Shown here one piece after another: positions 8,144 through 16,226 of a stretch of DNA of 64,000 nt. Source of the DNA: Phenylobacterium sp. (GTDB lineage: Bacteria > Pseudomonadota > Alphaproteobacteria > Caulobacterales > Caulobacteraceae); assembly GCF_004799515.1 (NCBI RefSeq), contig NZ_SSMX01000053.1, forward strand, positions 105,080-169,079, in the 5' to 3' direction. The notes below the pieces were generated by a model. That model was not told the origin of the DNA and did no database searches. It saw nothing but the letters and a program-made list of their open reading frames with translations. Position 1 is the stretch's first letter. Every line of letters begins with the position of its first letter. The translations under genes were made by a program, and so were the position numbers.

Positions 8144-8988
8144 TGGCCGTCTCCCGTCTTGATGCGGTAGCGGCCGGTGATCATCGAACCGACCTCGTTG
8201 ACCACCCCGGCCAGGAACACCTCGGCGACGTGCACCAGCACGAAGAGGACGATCAGGTTGGCGCAGATCCAATGGACGGTCCGGGCCGATTGCCGGCCGC
8301 CGAACAGGTTGAGCAGCCAGGGCACGGCGGCGTCCACGCCCGGCGACATGGTCAGGCCCGTCAGCACCATCAGGACGATCAGCAGGATCACGCCCAGGTA
8401 GGCGAACTTCTGCAGCACGTTGTAGTGCTTGGCGGCCTCGCCGACCGGATGCTTCAGCTTCACGTGGTCGACGATGTCCATCCAGATGTGGCGGGGCTGG
8501 AGCTGCTTGCGCGTCGGCGCAAGGTCGCGCTTGAAGTGGCCGTTCAGCGTGTTGGACAACAGGTAGACCAGGCCGTTGATCACGAAGATCCAGGCCGTGA
8601 AGAAATGCCAGCGGCGGCCCGTGGCCAGGTCCCGGTTGGCCGGCAGCGTCAGCCAGCGGGGATAGGCGCGGACCTCCCCGTCGGAAACGCCGAGCACGCC
8701 GGTCGTCCGGAAGGTCAGCGGCCCGATGCGGGTGACGCCCTCCGGATGCTCTTTGCGCCAGTCGTCGGCGTCGATGGAGACGAAGGGGCGGTCGTATTCA
8801 TCGCCCTTCTGGCCCCAGTACAGCATCGGATGGGCGCAGAAGATCTGCAGGCCGCTCAGCAGCAGCAAGGTGAGGCAGACGACGTTGATCCAGTGGGTGA
8901 CGCGGACCACCACCGTGTGACGATAGATGACCTCGGCGTGGGGTTGGGAGCCGGTGGCGCCGTTGGTGCGCAGAACTGCATCGCTCAC
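8140..8988 (-). CDS. Membrane cytochrome b domain protein, redox partner of the molybdoenzyme
   Basis: About 282 residues with four transmembrane helices in a cytochrome b561/thiosulfate reductase-type arrangement. Candidate heme ligands are VTHWINVVCL (helix 1), WHFFTAWIFVINGLVY (helix 2), the helix near VLTGLTMSPG, and RTVHWICANLIVLFVLVHVAEV (helix 4). A soluble loop lies between helix 1 and helix 2. I chose the GTG start at 8988, with GGGAGG about 10 bases upstream, over an earlier in-frame start at 9027 that adds an arginine-rich tail. It overlaps and probably passes electrons to or from the downstream Tat-exported molybdoenzyme. Confidence 0.85.
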   Translation of the reverse strand: MSDAVLRTNGATGSQPHAEVIYRHTVVVRVTHWINVVCLTLLLLSGLQIFCAHPMLYWGQKGDEYDRPFVSIDADDWRKEHPEGVTRIGPLTFRTTGVLGVSDGEVRAYPRWLTLPANRDLATGRRWHFFTAWIFVINGLVYLLSNTLNGHFKRDLAPTRKQLQPRHIWMDIVDHVKLKHPVGEAAKHYNVLQKFAYLGVILLIVLMVLTGLTMSPGVDAAVPWLLNLFGGRQSARTVHWICANLIVLFVLVHVAEVFLAGVVNEVGSMITGRYRIKTGDGH

Positions 8989-9119
8989 CGGTTGTCTCCC
9001 TCCCGCTCGCGGCCTTGAACTAACCACGATCCACTCGGCCCAGCGAGCGGCCGTTTAACCGGGTTCGCGACGAATTGCAGGTCGGTTACATCGCCATCTC
9101 GACATGGCATGGTGAGCCC

Positions 9120-9926
9120 ATGGCGCAGCCCGACCCGCTAGAGGTTCATTTCCAACTGCGGCGCGGCGACGCCAACCGGGTCGGTATGGACCGCATTCGC
9201 CTGCTGAAGGCCATCGCCGAGCGCGGCTCGATCTCCAAGGCCGGCCAAACCGTCGGCATCAGCTTCCGCGCGGCCTGGAACTCGGTGCAGGCTCTGAACA
9301 ACCTGTTCGACCGCCCCCTCGTCGTCACCCAGGTCGGGGGCGCGACCGGCGGCAGCGCGACCGTCACCGCCCTGGGCGCGGCGGTGATCGCGGGCTACGA
9401 GAAGCTGGACCGGAACCTCAACGCCTTGATGGCCGAATTGAATGAAAGCCTCTCGGGCGAGGCCGGGCTGTCCCCCAGCCAGGTCCTATGGAGCCTTGGC
9501 ATGAAGACCAGCGCGCGGAACGCCCTTCGCGGCGTTGTCGAGACCGTCACCGACGGCGCCGTGAACGGCGAGGTCATATTGCGGATCAGCCCCGCGGTGA
9601 CCCTCTGCGCGGTCATCACCCGATCAAGCATCGAAGACCTGGGCCTCGAGCCCGGCCGCGAGGCCGTGGCCCTGATCAAGTCGAGCTTCGTGATCCTGGC
9701 GCCGGCGGAAGAGTCCCTGCGGACCTCGGCGCGCAACCAGCTACAGGGTGTCGTGATCAGTCACCAGACCGGCGCCGTCAACGATGAGATCGTGCTGGAA
9801 CTGGACCCCGGCAAAACCCTGACCGCGACCATCACCCGGGGCAGCGCGGAGGACCTGGGCTTCAAGGTGGGCGACAAGGTCCAGGCCCTGATCAAGGCCT
9901 CGCACGTCATTCTGGCGGTCGACTGA
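9120..9926 (+). CDS. modE: Molybdate-responsive transcriptional regulator ModE
   Basis: About 268 residues. The N-terminal winged helix is ModE-like (MDRIRLLKAIAERGSISKAGQTVGISFRAAWNSV), followed by a linker helix and two consecutive Mop/TOBE domains that bind molybdate. Each Mop repeat begins TSARN(A/Q)L(R/Q)GVV and ends with ALIK(S/A)S(F/H)VILA, so the internal duplication is plain. Start ATG at 9120 (MAQPDPLEVHF) was preferred over an upstream in-frame start at 9075. It probably represses molybdate transport and tunes Moco genes in this island. It overlaps the end of convergent xdhC by 20 bases. Confidence 0.93.
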   Translation: MAQPDPLEVHFQLRRGDANRVGMDRIRLLKAIAERGSISKAGQTVGISFRAAWNSVQALNNLFDRPLVVTQVGGATGGSATVTALGAAVIAGYEKLDRNLNALMAELNESLSGEAGLSPSQVLWSLGMKTSARNALRGVVETVTDGAVNGEVILRISPAVTLCAVITRSSIEDLGLEPGREAVALIKSSFVILAPAEESLRTSARNQLQGVVISHQTGAVNDEIVLELDPGKTLTATITRGSAEDLGFKVGDKVQALIKASHVILAVD

Positions 9927-10971
9927 GCGCGGCTCTCCGAACGGAGCCGCTGACCGCGGCATGCCGCTCGGCGACGATCTCGCCAATTACGGAGACTGCG
10001 ATCTCCCACGGCGCCTTGCCGCCCAGATCGATGCCGATCGGCGCCCGGAGCCTCTGCAGGGACGGTTCGTCGAGCCCGGCGGCGCGAAGCCGGTCCAGCC
10101 GGTCGACCACCCGCCGGCCCGCGCCCAGCACGCCGACGTAGCTGGCGTCCGACGGCAAGGCGGCCAACAACGCCGCCTGATCGATCTCCCAGTCGTGGGT
10201 CGCGACAGCTATCGCCGTCCAGCGATCCGGCGTCAGGGCTTCCAGAGCTTCGGCCGGGCTCGCCCGGCTGTAGGCGACGTTCGAAAGCGGCGGCGGCGCT
10301 GCGGGTCCCTGCGGTCGCACCAGGGTGGTTTCAAAGCCCGATTGCGACCCCAGCGCGGCGATCGCCAGGGCGACCGGATCGGAGCCGATCACCGCGAGCC
10401 TGGGGACTGGATCGTAGCGCAGCCTCAGCTCGAAGGGCTCGGCGCGAACCGCGCAGGGCGGCGCATCGACGTCTTCGGACGGCGCGATCCGTCGCGCATC
10501 ACCGTCCGTGATCCATTGAACCGGCCGCCGCGTTCCAGCCGCGTTCAACAGGTCTTCGACGGCGCGGTCGTCGGGCGTCACCCGCTCCACCAGGATCTCG
10601 ATGCGCGCGCCGCATAGGAGCTGGATGTCCTTCCACGGACTGCCGTCCCCATAGGCCAGGTGACGAGCCCGACCGTCCTCGATCGTCCGCGCCGCGTGGA
10701 TGGCGATGTCGCCCTCGACGCACCCGCCCGACAGGAATCCCGACGCGACGCTGGGAGACAGCAACATCTGCGCGCCGGGCGGGCGCGGTCCGCCACCGAT
10801 CACCGTATGCAAAGTCACCAGGGCCGCGACCTCACCTGCCGCCCTCGCCGCCCGCATCGCCGGCCGCATATCATCGGCCCAGCCGAAGGTCGGCCATTCG
10901 GGAAGCGTCAGCGGCATATCCTGCGCGTCGGCGGTGTTCGGATCGGTGTGACGCACGTCATGCAGGCTCAT
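9907..10971 (-). CDS. xdhC: XdhC-family molybdoenzyme maturation protein
   Basis: About 354 residues. The N-terminal XdhC domain carries the VTLHTVIGGGPRPPGAQML segment and the SGGCVEGDI motif with its conserved cysteine. The C-terminal Rossmann-like half has LAVIGSDPVALAIAALG, ATHDWEIDQAALLAALPSDASYVGVLGAGRR and an IGIDLGGKAPWEIAVSVIGEIVA ending. This family binds molybdopterin cofactor, sulfurates it and inserts it into xanthine-oxidase-family enzymes. Start ATG at 10971 (MSLHDV) was chosen; it is divergent from the mocA-like gene 49 bases away. Three client-type enzymes are encoded in this window. Confidence 0.92.
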   Translation of the reverse strand: MSLHDVRHTDPNTADAQDMPLTLPEWPTFGWADDMRPAMRAARAAGEVAALVTLHTVIGGGPRPPGAQMLLSPSVASGFLSGGCVEGDIAIHAARTIEDGRARHLAYGDGSPWKDIQLLCGARIEILVERVTPDDRAVEDLLNAAGTRRPVQWITDGDARRIAPSEDVDAPPCAVRAEPFELRLRYDPVPRLAVIGSDPVALAIAALGSQSGFETTLVRPQGPAAPPPLSNVAYSRASPAEALEALTPDRWTAIAVATHDWEIDQAALLAALPSDASYVGVLGAGRRVVDRLDRLRAAGLDEPSLQRLRAPIGIDLGGKAPWEIAVSVIGEIVAERHAAVSGSVRRAALSRPPE

Positions 10972-11020
10972 CGCAAATAGGATAGGCGGGATCGAAGCGG
11001 TGCGACAGGGAGCGGAGGTC

Positions 11021-11608
11021 ATGAAGTTGGCGGCGGTCGTCCTGGCCGCGGGATCGGGAACGCGCTACGGCGGCGGCAAGCTCCTGGCGCCCTGGCGAGG
11101 CGGCGTCCTGCTCGACGGCGCCCTGGCCGCGGCCTGCGCCGCGCCGGTGGACAAGGTCTATGTGACTTGGGGCGCTGACCCCGCGGTGCTGGCCGCGACC
11201 ACGGCCTTCGCCGTGCGCGCGCCGAAGGGCGAGCGCCTGGTCCTGGTGCATGCGCCCCGTTACGACGAGGGGCTATCCGCCTCGCTGGCCGCCGGCGTCG
11301 CCGCCGCACCTGCCGAGATCGACGGCGTCTTCGTCTTCCTCGGCGACATGCCGCGCATCCCAGTGGGGCTCACGGCTCGGATGGCCCAGGCCCTCGCCGC
11401 CGGCGCGGACGCCGTCGCGACCGAATTCGAAGGCCGCCGCGGGCATCCGGTGCTGTTCGGGCGTCGGCTCCTTCCGCAACTGACCACACTCAAAGGCGAC
11501 CGGGGCGCCGGCGAACTGCTAAGTGGGCTGGGCGAGGCGCTGAAGCTGATCCCGGCGCCGGACGATGGCGTGCTCTATGACGTCGACCGGCCCGGGGACC
11601 TCGCCTAG
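11021..11608 (+). CDS. mocA: MocA-like molybdenum cofactor cytidylyltransferase
   Basis: About 195 residues with a MobA/MocA NTP-transferase fold. The glycine-rich nucleotide loop is LAAGSGTRYGGGKLL near residues 7-21, the metal-site aspartate is in FVFLGDMPRI, and a C-terminal GHPVLFGRRLLP matches the family. Proximity to xdhC and iorAB favours cytidylyl transfer (MCD) rather than guanylyl transfer, although this cannot be proven by eye. The start ATG at 11021 follows GGAGG with good spacing. It forms a divergent pair with xdhC. Confidence 0.88.
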   Translation: MKLAAVVLAAGSGTRYGGGKLLAPWRGGVLLDGALAAACAAPVDKVYVTWGADPAVLAATTAFAVRAPKGERLVLVHAPRYDEGLSASLAAGVAAAPAEIDGVFVFLGDMPRIPVGLTARMAQALAAGADAVATEFEGRRGHPVLFGRRLLPQLTTLKGDRGAGELLSGLGEALKLIPAPDDGVLYDVDRPGDLA

Positions 11609-11653
11609 GCCGTACCGAACCCTCAAAGAAAACACTTGGCCCGCCGCCGCCTT

Positions 11654-11669
11654 GGGGAGAAGACTCCCC
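11654..11669. other. Small GC-rich hairpin between mocA and iorA
   Basis: GGGGAG, a 4-base AAGA loop and CTCCCC form a perfect 6-bp stem, 45 bases after the mocA stop and 46 bases before iorA. It has no T tract, so it could be a weak terminator, an mRNA leader element or nothing functional. Confidence 0.3.
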
Positions 11670-11715
11670 CGGGTGAAAAGGCTCGCGCGACAGATGCGAA
11701 CCCAGGGGTGGGACC

Positions 11716-12180
11716 ATGGCGATGAAGTTGAATGTGAACGGGTCCGTGCGTGACGTGGACGTCGAGCCGGACATGCCGCTGCTCTGGGTGCTGCGCGACG
11801 AGCTCAACATCAAGGGGCCGAAGCTCGGCTGCGGCGTCGGCCTCTGCGGCGCGTGCACGGTGCACATCGACGGGGTCGCCCGACGCTCCTGCATGACCCC
11901 GATCTCGACGGTCGGCGCCGCCAAGATCACCACCATCGAAGGCGTCGGCGACTCGGTGATCGGCAAGCGGCTCCAGAAGGCCTGGATCGATCACGACGTC
12001 GCCCAGTGCGGCTACTGCCAGGCGGGCCAGATCATGTCGGCCACCGCCCTGCTGCAGACCCACCCGAAGCCGACGGACGCCGAGATCGACGGGGCCATGG
12101 CAGGGAACATCTGCCGCTGCGCCACCTACAATCGCATCCGCGCTGCCATCAAGGACGCCGCCGGCGTCGCCGTCGCTTAG
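11716..12180 (+). CDS. iorA: Isoquinoline 1-oxidoreductase-type 2Fe-2S subunit (first copy)
   Basis: A 154-residue small subunit of a xanthine-oxidase-family hydroxylase. The plant-ferredoxin cluster is CGVGLCGACTVHIDGVARRSC (about residues 38-58) and the second [2Fe-2S] cluster is CGYCQAGQ...CRCATY (about 97-137). Only the Fe-S half is present, with no FAD subunit nearby, as in IorAB-type two-subunit enzymes that use cytochromes or other acceptors. It is followed after 11 bases by its catalytic subunit. Confidence 0.92.
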   Translation: MAMKLNVNGSVRDVDVEPDMPLLWVLRDELNIKGPKLGCGVGLCGACTVHIDGVARRSCMTPISTVGAAKITTIEGVGDSVIGKRLQKAWIDHDVAQCGYCQAGQIMSATALLQTHPKPTDAEIDGAMAGNICRCATYNRIRAAIKDAAGVAVA

Positions 12181-12191
12181 GGGGCAGACCG

Positions 12192-14390
12192 ATGAACGCG
12201 CCTGCCAACATCGCCCCGTCCCGCCGGCTGTTCCTGAAGACCGGCCTCGCCCTCGGCGGGGGGCTCTTCATCGGCGCCGGCCTGACCGACGCCGCGTCGG
12301 CGGATGACGCACCTGCCGCGCTCAGCGCCTACGTCCGGATCGCGCCGGATGGGATCGTCACCATCGCCTCGCGCAACCCGGAGATCGGCCAGGGGATCAA
12401 GACCAGCCTGCCGATGCTGATCGCCGAGGAGCTGGACGTCGACTGGAAGGACGTCCGCATCGAGCAGGCCCGGGTCGACACCAAGGTGTTCGGCTTCCAG
12501 TACGCCGGCGGCTCGACGGCCATGGCGCAGAACTACGACCACATGCGCCAGGTCGGCGCCGCCGGGCGGGCGATGCTGATCGCCGCCGCCGCCGCCAAAT
12601 GGGGCGTTCCGGCGAGCGAGTGCAGCACCGCCGCCGGCGTGGTCCTGCACAAGGCCAGCGGCAAGCGCGCCAGCTATGGGACGCTCGCGACAGCTGCGGC
12701 GGCCCTGCCGACCCCGGACTTCGCCGCCGTCGCCCTGAAGGACCCCAAGACCTTCAAGATCGTCGGGCAAAGGGTCGGCGGGATCGACAACGCCTCGATC
12801 GTCACCGGCAAACCGCTCTACGGCATCGATGTCGTCGTGCCCGGCATGGTCTACGCGGTCTTCGAGAAGTGCCCGGTGTTCGGCGGCAAGGTGGTCAGCG
12901 CCAACGTCGACGAGGTGAAGGCCCAGCGCGGGGTGAAGGGCGTCTACATCATCAAGGGCGGCCCGGCGCTGGACGGCCTGCTCGACGGCGTCGCGATCGT
13001 CGCCGACTCCTGGTGGCGTGCTGACAAGGCGCGCAAGAGCCTGAAGGTGGTCTGGGACGAGGGCCCGACCGCCGCTCAGAGCAGCAAGGGCTTCGCCGAG
13101 CAGGCCGCGGCGCTGTCGAAGCAGCCGGCGACCCTGCCTGTCCGCAAGGACGGCGACGCCAAGGCGGCGCTGGCCAACGCGGCCCACGTGATCGAGGCCG
13201 AATACAGCTATCCCTTCATCGCGCACGCACCGCTGGAGCCGCAGAACTGCACGGCGGACGTCCGCAGCGACAAGGTGGAGATCTGGGCGCCGACCCAGAT
13301 GCCAGCGCCGGGGCTGAGCCTGGTCGCCAAGACCCTGGGCGTCCCCGAAGCCAACGTCACGGTGCACATGGTCCGCTGCGGGGGCGGCTTCGGCCGGCGC
13401 CTGCTCAACGACTACATGGTCGAGGCCGCCGCCATTTCGAAGGCGGCGGGCGCGCCGGTGAAGCTGTTGTGGAACCGCGCCGACGACATGCACCACGACT
13501 TCTATCGGCCGGGCGGCTTCCACTACCTGAAGGGCGGCCTCGACGCCTCGGGCAAGCTCGTGGCGTTCCACGACCACTTCGTCTCGTTCGGGGCGAACAA
13601 CGAGGCCGTGAAGTTCGTCAGCAGCGGCGGCATGACCGGGACGGAGTTCCCCTCCCGGGTGGTCGACAACTACCTGATCGAGGCCTCGCTGATCCCCTGC
13701 GGCATTCCCACGGGGGCGTTGCGGGCGCCGCAGAGCAATGCGCTCTCCTTCGTGCTGCAGTCCTTCATCGACGAGCTGGCCCACGCCGGCGGCAAGGACC
13801 CGGTGGAATTCCGCCGCCAGCTGCTGGGCGCGCCGCGGGTGCTGGGAACCCCGCAGACCGATCCCTTCGACACCGGCCGCATGCACGGCGTGCTGGACCT
13901 TGTCGTGGAGAAGTCCGGCTGGGGCGAGGCCAAACTGCCCGTCGGGACCGGCATGGGCGTGGCCTTCTACTACAGCCACAGGGGCTACTTCGCCGAGGTC
14001 GTGCAGGCCTCGGTCGCGGCCAGCGGGGCGATCAAGGTCGACAAGGTGTGGGTGGCCGGCGACATCGGCCGCCAGATCGTCAACATGAGCGGCGCCGAGA
14101 ACCAGGTGCAGGGCGCGGTGCTTGATGGCCTGGCCGAGGCGCTCGGTCAGGAGATCACCTTCGCGAACGGCCGCGCCCAGGAATCGAACTTCGACCGCTT
14201 CCGCCTGCTGCGCATGCCGCAGGCCTGTCCGGTCGAGGTCCACTTCCTGCGCAGCGACAACCCGACCACCGGCCTGGGCGAGCCCGCCTTGCCGCCTGTC
14301 GCGCCGGCCCTGTGCAACGCCATCTTCGCGGTGACCGGCAAGCGCGTGCGCCGGCTGCCCATCGACGTGGCGCAACTGAAGTCGGTCTGA
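12192..14390 (+). CDS. iorB: Isoquinoline 1-oxidoreductase-type molybdopterin subunit (first copy)
   Basis: A 732-residue molybdenum-binding subunit. A Tat signal is evident (SRRLFLKTGLALGGGLFIGAG), so the heterodimer is probably exported with its Fe-S partner in folded form. Moco-binding features include GGGFGRRLLNDY, GIPTGALRAPQSNA and the catalytic glutamate in GLGEPALPP near the C-terminus. Start ATG at 12192 was chosen by the position of the Tat signal. The substrate is unknown; such enzymes oxidise N-heterocycles or aldehydes. It lies among the cofactor genes, suggesting it is a principal client of this locus. Confidence 0.92.
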   Translation: MNAPANIAPSRRLFLKTGLALGGGLFIGAGLTDAASADDAPAALSAYVRIAPDGIVTIASRNPEIGQGIKTSLPMLIAEELDVDWKDVRIEQARVDTKVFGFQYAGGSTAMAQNYDHMRQVGAAGRAMLIAAAAAKWGVPASECSTAAGVVLHKASGKRASYGTLATAAAALPTPDFAAVALKDPKTFKIVGQRVGGIDNASIVTGKPLYGIDVVVPGMVYAVFEKCPVFGGKVVSANVDEVKAQRGVKGVYIIKGGPALDGLLDGVAIVADSWWRADKARKSLKVVWDEGPTAAQSSKGFAEQAAALSKQPATLPVRKDGDAKAALANAAHVIEAEYSYPFIAHAPLEPQNCTADVRSDKVEIWAPTQMPAPGLSLVAKTLGVPEANVTVHMVRCGGGFGRRLLNDYMVEAAAISKAAGAPVKLLWNRADDMHHDFYRPGGFHYLKGGLDASGKLVAFHDHFVSFGANNEAVKFVSSGGMTGTEFPSRVVDNYLIEASLIPCGIPTGALRAPQSNALSFVLQSFIDELAHAGGKDPVEFRRQLLGAPRVLGTPQTDPFDTGRMHGVLDLVVEKSGWGEAKLPVGTGMGVAFYYSHRGYFAEVVQASVAASGAIKVDKVWVAGDIGRQIVNMSGAENQVQGAVLDGLAEALGQEITFANGRAQESNFDRFRLLRMPQACPVEVHFLRSDNPTTGLGEPALPPVAPALCNAIFAVTGKRVRRLPIDVAQLKSV

Positions 14391-14424
14391 GAACAGGCGT
14401 CAGTCGATGAACGTTGGCTAGATC

Positions 14425-14670
14425 ATGGTGCGGGTGCTGCTGTTCGGTCGGCTGGCGGATGTCGCGGGATGGCGCGAGCGGACCGTCGATCCGGCGCCTG
14501 CCACCTTGTCGGCGCTTCAGCGGCTGATCGGCGCCGACGACCCGCAGCTCGCCGAGGCCCTGGCCGGCGTCGGGGTCCGGACGGCGGTGGACCAGGTCCT
14601 CTCCCGGGGCGACGTTTCCCTCGACGCCGTCAAAGAAGTCGCCTTCATGCCGCCGATGAGCGGGGGCTGA
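14425..14670 (+). CDS. moaD: Molybdopterin synthase small (sulfur carrier) subunit
   Basis: An 81-residue ubiquitin-like protein ending in the obligatory Gly-Gly (MPPMSGG), whose thiocarboxylate donates the dithiolene sulfurs. It starts VRVLLFGRLADVAG, a typical first beta strand. Its stop is 2 bases upstream of moaE. Confidence 0.93.
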   Translation: MVRVLLFGRLADVAGWRERTVDPAPATLSALQRLIGADDPQLAEALAGVGVRTAVDQVLSRGDVSLDAVKEVAFMPPMSGG

Positions 14671-14672
14671 GC

Positions 14673-15113
14673 GTGATCCGCCTGCAGGCCGAGCCCTTCG
14701 ACCCGGGCGCGCTGCTGACGGCCTTCTGCGAAGGCCGCACCCAGACCGGCGCCGTGGTCAGCTTCAGCGGCCTGGCGCGGGGCGAGGCTGGCGCGGTCAC
14801 CGACCTAGAGCTCGAGGCCTATCCCGGCTTCACCGAGGCGGAGATCGGCCGCATCGCCGCGGCGGCCCAGGCGCGGTTCGGGCTCGACGACCTGATGGTG
14901 GTCCATCGCATCGGCCGCATCGCCCCGGGCGAGACCATCGTCTTCGTCGCGACCGCCTCGGCCCATCGCCGCGCGGCCTTCGAGGCGGCCGACCACCTCA
15001 TGGACTACCTGAAGAGCCGCGCCCCGTTCTGGAAGAAGGAACACGGCCCGGACGGCGCCCGCTGGATCGAGCCCACCGAACAGGACCAGGCCGACGCGGC
15101 GCGCTGGGATTAG
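14673..15113 (+). CDS. moaE: Molybdopterin synthase catalytic subunit
   Basis: 146 residues. Recognisable features are VVSFSGLARGE, LELEAYPGFTEAEI, VVHRIGRIAPGE, the HRRAAFEAADHLMDYLK helix and the active-site lysine segment FWKKEHG. It forms a heterotetramer with MoaD and converts precursor Z (cPMP) to molybdopterin. The start is GTG at 14673, 2 bases after moaD stops. Confidence 0.94.
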   Translation: MIRLQAEPFDPGALLTAFCEGRTQTGAVVSFSGLARGEAGAVTDLELEAYPGFTEAEIGRIAAAAQARFGLDDLMVVHRIGRIAPGETIVFVATASAHRRAAFEAADHLMDYLKSRAPFWKKEHGPDGARWIEPTEQDQADAARWD

Positions 15114-15180
15114 AGGCCTCGCAGCCGGCGGCCCGAGGCGATAGTTTGGCGGCGTGATCGATCAGGATATGGAGCCGCCC

Positions 15181-15735
15181 ATGAACGCCCTTTTTCCCGC
15201 GCCGGGCGGCAGGATCGACGAGAACCTGCCCTTGAAGCCGGTCCGGGTCGCCGTGCTCACCGTCTCGGACACCCGCGATGAGGAAAGCGACACGTCCGGC
15301 CACATCCTCGCCGGCCGCGTCGCCGACGCCGGCCACGCGCTGGCCGACCGGGCCCTGGTCGCCGACGACCGGTCCGCCATCCGCGCCAGGGTTATGGCCT
15401 GGGTGGCGTCCGGCGAGGTGGACGCCATCGTCACCACCGGCGGCACCGGCCTCACCGGCCGCGACGTGACGCCGGAGGCGCTGGAGCCGCTGTTCGACAA
15501 AAAGATCGACGGCTTCTCGGTGATCTTCCATCTGGTGAGCTACCAGACGGTGGGCCTGTCGACCCTGCAATCGCGGGCGACCGCCGGCCTGATCGGCGGC
15601 GTCTTCGTCTTCTGCCTGCCCGGCTCGAACGGGGCGGTGAAGGACGGCTGGGACAAGGTGATCGCGGCCCAGCTCGACAGCCGCCACAAGCCCTGCAACA
15701 TGGTCGAGCTGATGCCCCGCCTGAACGAGGTCTGA
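15181..15735 (+). CDS. moaB: Molybdenum cofactor biosynthesis protein MoaB/Mog-type adenylyltransferase
   Basis: 184 residues. The family core is visible as AVLTVSDTRDEESDTSG, then the TTGGTGLTGRDVTPEAL motif (MPT/nucleotide binding) and the FCLPGSNGAVKDGWD region. It adenylylates molybdopterin before molybdenum insertion. Start ATG at 15181 has GGAG 7 bases upstream. The downstream moaC begins 8 bases after its stop. Confidence 0.93.
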   Translation: MNALFPAPGGRIDENLPLKPVRVAVLTVSDTRDEESDTSGHILAGRVADAGHALADRALVADDRSAIRARVMAWVASGEVDAIVTTGGTGLTGRDVTPEALEPLFDKKIDGFSVIFHLVSYQTVGLSTLQSRATAGLIGGVFVFCLPGSNGAVKDGWDKVIAAQLDSRHKPCNMVELMPRLNEV

Positions 15736-15743
15736 GGCGCAGC

Positions 15744-16226
15744 ATGAGCCGCCTCAGCCACATCGACGCCACCGGCCGCGCGCGGATGGTGGACGTCTCG
15801 GACAAGCCTGCGACCGCCCGCCTCGCGGTCGCGGCCGGGCGCGTGCGCATGGCCCCCGAGACGCTGGCCCTGGCGCTGGGCGGCGGCGGCAAGAAGGGCG
15901 ACGTCATCGCCGTGGCCGAACTCGCCGGCGTCATGGCCGCCAAGCGCACCAGCGACCTGATCCCGCTCTGCCACCCACTCAGCCTGTCGAAGATCGTCGT
16001 CGAGGTGGCGACCTCCGCCGAGGGCGACGGCCTGACGGTCACCGCCACCGCCAAGACCACCGGCCCGACCGGCGTCGAGATGGAAGCCCTGACTGCGGTC
16101 TCCGTCGCGTGTCTGACGCTCTACGACATGCTGAAGGCCGCCGACCGGGGCATGACCATCGACGCCATCCGACTAGTCGAGAAGTCCGGCGGCGCCTCGG
16201 GCGACTTCCGGCGCGAGGACGCGTGA
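15744..16226 (+). CDS. moaC: Cyclic pyranopterin monophosphate synthase
   Basis: 160 residues. Diagnostic stretches are RMVDVSDKPATARLAVA, the SDLIPLCHPLSLSKI segment, and TGVEMEALTAVSVACLTLYDM with catalytic residues, ending in the KSGGASGDF signature. It acts after MoaA to form cPMP. Its stop overlaps the GTG start of moeA. Confidence 0.96.
   Translation: MSRLSHIDATGRARMVDVSDKPATARLAVAAGRVRMAPETLALALGGGGKKGDVIAVAELAGVMAAKRTSDLIPLCHPLSLSKIVVEVATSAEGDGLTVTATAKTTGPTGVEMEALTAVSVACLTLYDMLKAADRGMTIDAIRLVEKSGGASGDFRREDA

Noticed and set aside
8989..9119. ModE box between the cytochrome b gene and modE
   Set aside because: No clear match to a paired TATA-type ModE site could be seen; only weak partial similarities.
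12177..14375. 732-codon reverse frame
   Set aside because: Exact antisense of the first iorB gene with no recognisable protein features.
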